7,690 bases of DNA from Dehalococcoidia bacterium (GTDB lineage Bacteria > Chloroflexota > Dehalococcoidia > GIF9 > AB-539-J10). Below the pieces are notes generated by a model. That model saw only the letters and a program-made list of their open reading frames with translations, ran no database searches and was not told where the DNA came from. Shown here piece after piece: positions 1 through 5,037 of this stretch (the stretch's first letter is position 1; every line of letters starts with the position of its first letter). Position numbers and translations under genes: made by a program. Location: the NCBI GenBank assembly GCA_030626915.1, contig DAOUTC010000057.1:1-7690 (forward strand). The letters run 5' to 3'.

Positions 1-422
1 CGGCCCAAAAGTGTAAAGATGAGATTGCCCCATGTGAATTTTTGGCCTGGGAAGATGACTCCATTCAGGTAAAAGTTGTGGAAAAAGAAGCAGGCAAGAG
101 GCTGATTGGACCCGCAGGATTTAATGAAATTTGCGTAGCTAATGGTAGCGTCTATAGTGACGTTGTTCCCTCAGGGGTATATACAGGTATAAACTATATG
201 CGTGCTATAGCAATGGGGGCAGCAGCTTTAATAGAAAGCAGCGACGAAAGCTTAACCTACCAGGTGAAAACAATAAAGCATCTCTCTGACCTTAATCTGC
301 GAATTCCAGAAGCTATCCGGGAGTATATCGAAGGGCAGCAGAAGAAGATAGGGGTTGGTGGTGCTGTATTTGTAACCATAAAATCACAATCCATTAAAAA
401 ACCACGTGAAACAGGCAGCTAA
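1..422 (+). CDS. sepS: O-phosphoseryl-tRNA(Cys) ligase (SepRS), C-terminal part only
   Basis: This is the 3' end of a gene that enters from the left edge; the frame is open from base 3, so the TTG at 42 is not a real start. About 139 residues remain of a protein that is usually a little over 500. SepRS is a class II aminoacyl-tRNA synthetase that charges tRNA(Cys) with phosphoserine, and this part corresponds to its C-terminal anticodon-binding region. Family-like stretches are APCEFLAWED (near the left edge), GKRLIGPAGFNEICV, the segment with SDLNLRIPEAIREYI, and the end GGAVFVTIKSQ. The strongest support is the next gene, SepCysS, which uses SepRS's product and overlaps this gene by 17 bases. 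The class II catalytic motifs lie outside the window and cannot be checked. The assignment rests on remembered family sequence plus context. Confidence 0.85.
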   Translation, partial: AQKCKDEIAPCEFLAWEDDSIQVKVVEKEAGKRLIGPAGFNEICVANGSVYSDVVPSGVYTGINYMRAIAMGAAALIESSDESLTYQVKTIKHLSDLNLRIPEAIREYIEGQQKKIGVGGAVFVTIKSQSIKKPRETGS

Positions 423-1545
423 TAAATCATTACGAAAACTTGCTAATCTGCGAAGGCAGCATAAAGACCTGATAAATCTCATGCCTTTACAAACAGGTGG
501 TATCCTCACTGATGCTGCCAAAGAGGCTTTAAAAGAATTTGGAGATGGATATTCCGTGTGCGATTTTTGCCTCGGTAGCTTATGCGATATAACAAATCCT
601 CCAGTTCGAGATTTTGTGCACGAACTTTTACCCCAGTTCTTAGGTTGTGAAGTTGCTACCATAACTCATGGGGCAAGAGAAGCTAAATTCATAGTAATGC
701 ATTCTTTGGCCCAGCCAGGAAATTCAATCATTGTTGACGGTAACAGGCATTACACTACAATTGTTGCCGCTGAAAGGGCAGGGTTGAATGTGGTTGAGGT
801 ACCTCACTCTGGCTATCCCGAATTCAGGATCGACGTTAACGATTACATACCACTTATAGAGAAGCATAATCCTAAACTAATTTTATTAACCTACCCCGAT
901 GGCAATTATGGAAATCTTCCTGATGCCACAAAGCTGGGGAAAATTACACAAGAATATGGTATCCCTTATATCCTAAACGGGGCCTACGCAGTGGGCAGAA
1001 TGCCCATAAAGATGAGCGATGTTGGTGCCGATTTCATTATTGGCAGTGGTCACAAAAGTATGGCTTCTGCCGGGCCTTGTGGGGTATTGGGGATGAAAAA
1101 GAAGTGGGAGGAAATTGTATTGAGAAAAGCCAAGGCATATAGCAACAAAGAGGTTGAGCTTCTTGGCTGCACTTTGAGAGGAGTCCCACTAATTACGCTC
1201 ATGGCTTCTTTCCCTTACGTAAAAGAAAGAGTTAATCATTGGGATGAGCAAGTAGCAAAAACACAATGGTTCTCTGGTGAACTGGAGAAATTGGGATTTA
1301 AGCAATTGGGTGAAAAACCACATAGACATGACTTACTGCACTTTGAAGCTCCGATGCTTTACGATATTTCCAAACGTGTTCGAGAAAGGGGATATTTCTT
1401 TTATAAGGAGCTTAAGGATAGAGGCATTTGGGGACCGCAACCCGGTATGACAAAGGCATTTAAAGTTTCCACTTTCGCCGCTAACAAAGAACAACTAGTC
1501 TTCGTCGTAAACTCCTTCAAGGCTATCCTAAGCAAGTATAGTTGA
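406..1545 (+). CDS. pscS: Sep-tRNA:Cys-tRNA synthase (SepCysS)
   Basis: A PLP-dependent enzyme that converts phosphoseryl-tRNA(Cys) to Cys-tRNA(Cys) using a sulfur donor: the second step of tRNA-dependent cysteine synthesis in the cytoplasm. The 379-residue length fits the family. Visible hallmarks are PLQTGG (27-32), GYSVCDFC (48-55), THGAREAKF (87-95), YPDGNYGNLPD (163-173), NGAYAVGRMP (191-200), SGHKSMAS (214-221) and ELLGCTLRG (251-259). K217 should bind PLP; C52, C55 and C255 match the three cysteines known to be needed for activity. The start is GTG at 406, inside the end of sepS; no clear Shine-Dalgarno precedes it, and the only other in-frame ATG (481) falls just before the conserved PLQTGG block, too late. 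The overlap suggests translational coupling in a sepS-pscS operon. The match to archaeal SepCysS runs along the whole length, so an unrelated PLP enzyme is unlikely. Confidence 0.95.
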   Translation: MKQAANKSLRKLANLRRQHKDLINLMPLQTGGILTDAAKEALKEFGDGYSVCDFCLGSLCDITNPPVRDFVHELLPQFLGCEVATITHGAREAKFIVMHSLAQPGNSIIVDGNRHYTTIVAAERAGLNVVEVPHSGYPEFRIDVNDYIPLIEKHNPKLILLTYPDGNYGNLPDATKLGKITQEYGIPYILNGAYAVGRMPIKMSDVGADFIIGSGHKSMASAGPCGVLGMKKKWEEIVLRKAKAYSNKEVELLGCTLRGVPLITLMASFPYVKERVNHWDEQVAKTQWFSGELEKLGFKQLGEKPHRHDLLHFEAPMLYDISKRVRERGYFFYKELKDRGIWGPQPGMTKAFKVSTFAANKEQLVFVVNSFKAILSKYS

Positions 1546-1624
1546 CATAAGATAGGCGCAGCTTCAAACGTCGTTACTAGAGTAAGAAAGCAGGGAACAG
1601 AATCTATTAATCTATTTTCAAGTT
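1546..1624. other. Convergent gap between pscS and rimI, nothing recognised
   Basis: A 79-base spacer between two genes that read toward each other. It is A+T-rich with short repeats (TCTATTAATCTATTTT near 1601-1619) but has no convincing GC-rich hairpin followed by a T run on either strand. If transcription ends here, it is not by a textbook intrinsic terminator. Confidence 0.5.
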
Positions 1625-2284
1625 TCAAGCTAATTGAGTGGCGAAAATTCCCCACTTTTGGCTATGAGCTTCTTTCAATCGTTGGAAATGGGCTTGGAAT
1701 GGAGCCGAAGTAATATTGTCCGTGCTCATAAGTATGGCATCTTCACCGTTGTCTGAATAATATCTGGGACGCCTGCCCACTACGCGAAATCCATATTTCT
1801 TGTAAAGTGTCTGTGCTATCTCATTAGAAGCACGCACTTCTAGGGTGATTACATTGGCATTTAGCTGGTTAGCCACCTCAATAACTGAGATGAGTAATCC
1901 TTCGCCTATTCCCATTCGACGATAACTATTTCTTACAGCAATAGCGATGATATGCGCCTCGTTCAGCATAGTCCACAAGCCAGCGAAGCCGATGATATAT
2001 TCTTTAGTGCGGAGATTGCTTTGCTCTCTCTCAGCTAACATTGCATGGTTAAAAAGGCGTCTGAACCAGGATGTTTTTCTGGAGTCCTCCAGACCTAAGT
2101 TCCACTCAGCCCCCCTTTCGATACAAGCCACTATGTAATGGGCTAATGAATTGTGAATCTCCTGCTTGTATGAAGTGTAGGGACGAAATAGCCACTCACC
2201 AGGAAAAGCCTCGCGGTCAATCTCAGTTACTTGAGGAATATCCTCATCCCTTATAGGACGAATAGAATAAGCTGCTTTTTGCAT
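1625..2284 (-). CDS. rimI: RimI-like GNAT N-acetyltransferase
   Basis: A GNAT-fold acetyltransferase whose closest match by motif is RimI, which acetylates the N-terminal alanine of ribosomal protein S18. The N-terminal strand and helix read YSIRPIRDEDIPQVTEID (6-23). The acetyl-CoA-binding loop is RRMGIGEGL (122-130). The RimI-type C-terminal half is intact: LEVRASN (148-154), LYKKYGFRVVGRR (160-172), then YYSDNGEDAILM (175-186) with the conserved tyrosine and EDA. It is longer (219 residues) than typical RimI (about 150). The excess is an insert around residues 56-95, rich in charged residues, and a C-terminal tail after about 188. Start ATG at 2284 is chosen because the fold begins immediately after it; no Shine-Dalgarno is seen, and an extended -10 lies only 7 bases upstream. 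The exact substrate is inferred; a related GNAT with another target is possible. Confidence 0.82.
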   Translation of the reverse strand: MQKAAYSIRPIRDEDIPQVTEIDREAFPGEWLFRPYTSYKQEIHNSLAHYIVACIERGAEWNLGLEDSRKTSWFRRLFNHAMLAEREQSNLRTKEYIIGFAGLWTMLNEAHIIAIAVRNSYRRMGIGEGLLISVIEVANQLNANVITLEVRASNEIAQTLYKKYGFRVVGRRPRYYSDNGEDAILMSTDNITSAPFQAHFQRLKEAHSQKWGIFATQLA

Positions 2285-2291
2285 TGGTTAA

Positions 2292-2300
2292 ATTTTACCA
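2292..2300 (-). promoter_or_regulatory. Extended -10 promoter element for rimI
   Basis: On the minus strand the bases read TGGTAAAAT, an extended -10 (TGn plus TAAAAT, -10 hexamer at 2297-2292). No good -35 is found at 16-18 bp. A start site about 7 bases downstream would fall at or next to the rimI ATG (2284), which has no Shine-Dalgarno, so the message could be leaderless. Confidence 0.45.
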
Positions 2301-2338
2301 TAGCTGATGGCTAAGGCATATCGCCTTGGAAGCTATCT

Positions 2339-2347
2339 TGTTATAAT
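2339..2347 (+). promoter_or_regulatory. Extended -10 promoter element for pyrD
   Basis: The bases read TGTTATAAT: a perfect TATAAT hexamer (2342-2347) with the upstream TG of an extended -10. No convincing -35 lies 16-18 bp upstream. Only 8 bases separate the hexamer from the pyrD ATG (2356), so transcription would begin at about 2354-2356 and the mRNA would have little or no leader. Confidence 0.55.
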
Positions 2348-2355
2348 TAAACTAT

Positions 2356-3294
2356 ATGGAGAGTAATTCGCTAAATCTTGGCATTCAGTTGGCTCCTCGT
2401 CATCCTGAAGGGTTAATGCTGGATAATCCGGTGATGACAGCTTCTGGCACTTTCGGTTATGGCATAGAATACAGCGAGCTTATTGACATACAGAAGCTAG
2501 GGGCAATTATTTGTAAAGGCACTACTCTTATGCCAAGGAAGGGTAACCCTCAGCCACGGCTGGTGGAAACAGTGGGGGGCTTGCTCAACTCTGTGGGATT
2601 GGAAAACATCGGCGTTGATGCTGTAATCAGAGACAAAGCGCCTATATGGGCAAATTGGCGGGTTCCTGTCATTGTTAACATCGCCGGAGAGACAATCGAT
2701 GAATATGTTAGCATAGCAGCTAAGCTGGAGGACACTCCTGGGGTAAGCGGCATTGAATTGAACATTAGCTGTCCAAATATTTCGGCGGGAGGAATTGAGT
2801 TTGGAGTAACTCCAAGGCTTGCTGCTGAAGTAACTTCAGCGGTCAAAGCTGTGACCAGCTTTCCACTTATTGTCAAATTAAGTCCAAATGTAACTGATAT
2901 TAAGGAAATTGCTTTAGCAGTGGAAAGAGCTGGGGCTGATGCCATATCTTTAATTAATACAGTGAAGGGGATGGTAATTGACATAAGCAAGGGGGAGTCT
3001 CGTTTAGAAAGTATTACCGGTGGACTTTCTGGTCCTGCTATCAAGCCCGTCGCACTTTATCTGGTATACGAAGTAGCTAAAGTTATACATATTCCAGTGA
3101 TAGGTTGTGGTGGCATATGTTGTGCTGCAGATGCCTTAGGATTCATTATGGCTGGGGCTAGTGCAGTGCAAGTTGGCACTGCCAACCTGACTAACCCTCA
3201 TGCTGCTCTTGACGTGTTGGAGGGGATAAAATATTTCATGAGAGATAGAGGAATTCAAAAACTAACTGACCTAATTAGCGTTGCCCAGGCTTGA
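2356..3294 (+). CDS. pyrD: Dihydroorotate dehydrogenase, class 1B catalytic subunit
   Basis: Oxidises dihydroorotate to orotate, the fourth step of pyrimidine synthesis, on an FMN-containing TIM barrel in the cytoplasm. The 312-residue chain has the family blocks in order: NPVMTASGTFGYG (24-36), CKGTT with the FMN-contacting lysine (53-57), GNPQPRLVE (63-71), LLNSVGLEN (76-84), ELNISCPN with the probable catalytic base C139 (134-141), LIVKLSPN (171-178), LINTVKG (199-205), GGLSGPAIKP (222-231), VIGCGGI (248-254) and QVGTA (272-276). Cysteine as the base and the length fit class 1. Class 1B enzymes normally pair with PyrK, an FAD/2Fe-2S electron-transfer subunit; no pyrK lies beside this gene, so it must be elsewhere if this is truly 1B. 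The ATG at 2356 lacks a Shine-Dalgarno and sits 8 bases after an extended -10. The gene is divergent from rimI and convergent with the flavoprotein gene. Confidence 0.95.
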   Translation: MESNSLNLGIQLAPRHPEGLMLDNPVMTASGTFGYGIEYSELIDIQKLGAIICKGTTLMPRKGNPQPRLVETVGGLLNSVGLENIGVDAVIRDKAPIWANWRVPVIVNIAGETIDEYVSIAAKLEDTPGVSGIELNISCPNISAGGIEFGVTPRLAAEVTSAVKAVTSFPLIVKLSPNVTDIKEIALAVERAGADAISLINTVKGMVIDISKGESRLESITGGLSGPAIKPVALYLVYEVAKVIHIPVIGCGGICCAADALGFIMAGASAVQVGTANLTNPHAALDVLEGIKYFMRDRGIQKLTDLISVAQA

Positions 3295-3312
3295 TTTGTG
3301 TTAAATCTTTGT

Positions 3313-3909
3313 TTAATTCTGAATTAACTTTTGTCCAGCGATAAAAGCTTCTTTTAATGCTGTAGGATGTTTGGTGATAGCGCCTTTCTTCTCTATTCCT
3401 GAAAAGAGCAAATTGTCAGTGTAGATTATATCTAACGTGGTAAACCAGCTCTTAACTGTGACTATAGCTGGCTGAAATAAGTTAGGCAGCCTTGTGCTGC
3501 CTACAGAAATAAATAAACCCTTGCGCTTGCTGTGTGGATTAAGAGCTACAGGAAGTTTAAGAACATATTTCATCACCCACAATGCCTGGCAGCGGTCAAT
3601 CATTGCTTTTACTTGTGCCGTTACACCCATAAAGAAAATAGGGGAGGCAAGAATCACATAGTCTGCCTCCCTCAATTCGTGGGATAACCATTGCATGTCA
3701 TCCTGTACTATACACTTACCTGTTTCCCAGCATTCATCGCAGTGGCGACAGGGAGCTATATTGAGCTGGCTAAGAATAACAGTTTTTGTTGGAGCTCCTT
3801 GCGTCTCAACCCCGGATATTGCCTGCTGCAGAAGCAGAGCAGTATTGCCATCTGGACGCGGACTGCCACCTATACCCAAGACCCTGGGCTTTGAAGCCAT
3901 GTCGTGCAC
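3313..3909 (-). CDS. Iron-sulfur flavoprotein-like NAD(P)H-dependent FMN reductase family protein
   Basis: A flavodoxin-like-fold protein of 198 residues. The FMN phosphate-binding loop is GIGGSPRPDGNT (12-23). It is followed by a compact cysteine cluster CRHCDECWETGKC (C54, C57, C60, C66; CX2CX2CX5C), the spacing described for the 4Fe-4S ligands of methanogen Isf. Next come QDDM (69-72), a segment typical of this family, and YVILASPIFFMGVTAQVKAMIDR (84-106), which forms the flavin-binding strand and helix. Isf-type proteins move electrons between ferredoxin-like carriers and other acceptors; the partner here is unknown. It is the last gene of the nfeD-slipin operon: the slipin stop ends 7 bases before the GTG at 3909, or 16 before an in-frame ATG at 3900. 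Neither start has a clear Shine-Dalgarno, so the true start is uncertain by 3 residues. A plain FMN reductase without a cluster is possible. Confidence 0.8.
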   Translation of the reverse strand: MHDMASKPRVLGIGGSPRPDGNTALLLQQAISGVETQGAPTKTVILSQLNIAPCRHCDECWETGKCIVQDDMQWLSHELREADYVILASPIFFMGVTAQVKAMIDRCQALWVMKYVLKLPVALNPHSKRKGLFISVGSTRLPNLFQPAIVTVKSWFTTLDIIYTDNLLFSGIEKKGAITKHPTALKEAFIAGQKLIQN

Positions 3910-3916
3910 TTAGGGT

Positions 3917-4705
3917 TTATTTCTTAGCAGGGTCAACTTTGCTTGAAGCCAGACTAGCTCTACTTAAAAATGGGGTCACCATATCTAGAGGTAAGGGAAA
4001 CAGTATGGTGTTGGTCCTCTCTGTAGCGATGCTGGTCAGTGCTTGAAGGTAGCGAAGTTGTAATGCAGCAGGATGGACGGAAATAATTTCGGCAGCTTGA
4101 GCTAACTTTTCAGCTGCCTGGTATTCACCTTGAGCGTGAACCACCTTGGCTCGCCTTTCCCTCTCAGCTTCAGCCTGAGCTGCCATGGCTCGTTGCATCA
4201 CTTCGGGCAACTCCACTTCCTTAGTCTCCACCATACTAACTTTTATCCCCCAGGGGTCTGTGCCTTCATCAACGATTCTTTGTATCTTGTCATTAAGGCG
4301 GTCTCGATGAGCTAGCAACTCATCTAATTCGGACTGCCCCACGACATTCCGTAAGGTAGTCTGCGCCAGCAAGTGGGTCGCCCTTATGTAGTCACGTACC
4401 TTAAGAATAGCACTCGCGGCATCAACCACTCGAAAGTAAACCACGGCGTCAACTGTAACAGTAACATTGTCCACAGTCATGCATTCTTGTCGCGGAACAT
4501 CCATAGTAACCACACGGAGGTCCACTCTCTGCATACGCTCAATGAAAGGTATGAGGATAACGAGGCCTGGCCCTCTGAGCCCAACAAATCTACCCAGGCG
4601 GAAAACAGCTCCCCTTACATATTCTTGAACTACTTTGATAGCATTCGCTAAAAGTATTATCACTACTAAGGCGATAATAAAATAAACCATCCAGTTCATC
4701 TCCAT
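3917..4705 (-). CDS. Slipin / stomatin-like SPFH-domain membrane protein
   Basis: A prokaryotic stomatin (slipin) that oligomerises on the inner face of the membrane. From the chosen start it is 262 residues. One N-terminal membrane segment (about 6-22) is followed by the SPFH/band 7 domain: EYVRGAVFRLGRF, GLVILIPFIERMQRVDLR, NVTVTVDAVVYFRV and AQTTLRNVVGQSELDELL. Then comes DPWGIKV and a charged, alanine-rich helix with QRAMAAQAEAERERRAK, probably a coiled coil. The end contains NTILFPLPLDM, resembling the hydrophobic C-terminal segment that an archaeal NfeD-type protease cuts in its partner stomatin. A GTG at 4714 would add three residues, but an AGGAG (4720-4716) lies 1 base from that GTG and 10 from the ATG at 4705, so the ATG is preferred. 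Its start is one base after the stop of the upstream NfeD-like gene, indicating tight coupling. The slipin-NfeD pairing is a well-known conserved gene neighbourhood. Confidence 0.93.
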   Translation of the reverse strand: MEMNWMVYFIIALVVIILLANAIKVVQEYVRGAVFRLGRFVGLRGPGLVILIPFIERMQRVDLRVVTMDVPRQECMTVDNVTVTVDAVVYFRVVDAASAILKVRDYIRATHLLAQTTLRNVVGQSELDELLAHRDRLNDKIQRIVDEGTDPWGIKVSMVETKEVELPEVMQRAMAAQAEAERERRAKVVHAQGEYQAAEKLAQAAEIISVHPAALQLRYLQALTSIATERTNTILFPLPLDMVTPFLSRASLASSKVDPAKK

Positions 4706-4706
4706 G

Positions 4707-5027
4707 TTATTCACTCTCCTTTTCTTTGGATTTTTTTGTCACCCATAATTTTAGGCTTTCTACTTTAGTTATTATCACCTCCTCATTAGCTTTTATTTTA
4801 CTGCCTTCGGCTATAGCTGTCCAAAGTTCGCCCTCGGCCAAAACTGTGCCTTTAGGATTAAGAGTCGTTTGTGTTATGGCTACTTTTCCTACCATATCAT
4901 CCACGCCAGTAGCGAGTTTCCGTTTTTGACCTTTAATGATAGCGTAAATGACAAAAATAATAAAAGCGACGCCACAAATTATAGCTATAATAATCGGCCC
5001 TGTCATTTCCATAGGTGTTATTTCCAT
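4707..5027 (-). CDS. Short NfeD-like protein (one membrane helix plus OB-fold domain)
   Basis: A 106-residue protein: a single hydrophobic segment (about 10-31), a short basic linker GQKRK, and an NfeD-type C-terminal OB-fold domain (about 38-97) with GTVLAEGELWTAIAEG. It closely resembles the C-terminus of the full-length NfeD encoded just upstream: roughly 53 of 80 residues are identical by hand count, including 16 in a row. This points to partial tandem duplication. It has no protease domain. Short NfeD proteins normally pair with stomatins, and this one is directly followed by the slipin gene with one base between. Start ATG at 5027 follows a strong AAAGGAGG (5048-5041) at the end of the upstream gene, about 13 bases away, slightly long spacing. 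The likely role, inferred, is a membrane partner or scaffold for the slipin. It is not a truncated fragment, since it has its own helix, start and ribosome binding site. Confidence 0.88.
   Translation of the reverse strand: MEITPMEMTGPIIIAIICGVAFIIFVIYAIIKGQKRKLATGVDDMVGKVAITQTTLNPKGTVLAEGELWTAIAEGSKIKANEEVIITKVESLKLWVTKKSKEKESE
4716..4720 (-). promoter_or_regulatory. Ribosome binding site that decides the slipin start
   Basis: The minus strand reads AGGAG, 10 bases before the ATG at 4705 but only 1 base before the alternative GTG at 4714. The spacing favours the ATG. The site lies inside the end of the short NfeD-like gene, so the two genes are probably translationally coupled. Confidence 0.7.
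4716..4955 (-). repeat. Direct repeat copy 2 (duplicated NfeD OB-fold segment)
   Basis: This 240-base segment of the short NfeD-like gene corresponds codon for codon, without gaps, to 5047-5286 in full-length nfeD. The encoded proteins share about two thirds of residues by hand count, and the DNA is also clearly related. The offset is 331 bases. It reads as an old, diverged tandem partial gene duplication. Confidence 0.8.
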
Positions 5028-5037
5028 AGATAGTGAA

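Noticed and set aside
42..422. ORF starting at TTG 42 as an independent small gene
   Set aside because: The frame is open to the left edge and the residues before 42 (APCEF) continue the SepRS match, so it is a gene fragment cut by the window.
2550..3044. 164-codon open frame antisense to pyrD
   Set aside because: It lies wholly within a well-conserved gene, has no recognisable domain and is explained as a shadow of pyrD codon pattern.
3313..3327. AT-rich palindrome TTAATTC-T-GAATTAA between pyrD and the flavoprotein gene
   Set aside because: Seven-base arms with a one-base loop cannot form a normal terminator hairpin and there is no GC stem or T run; it overlaps the end of the flavoprotein gene and is probably chance.
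4705..4714. GTG at 4714 as the slipin start
   Set aside because: The AGGAG is only one base away from it, while the ATG at 4705 has normal 10-base spacing.
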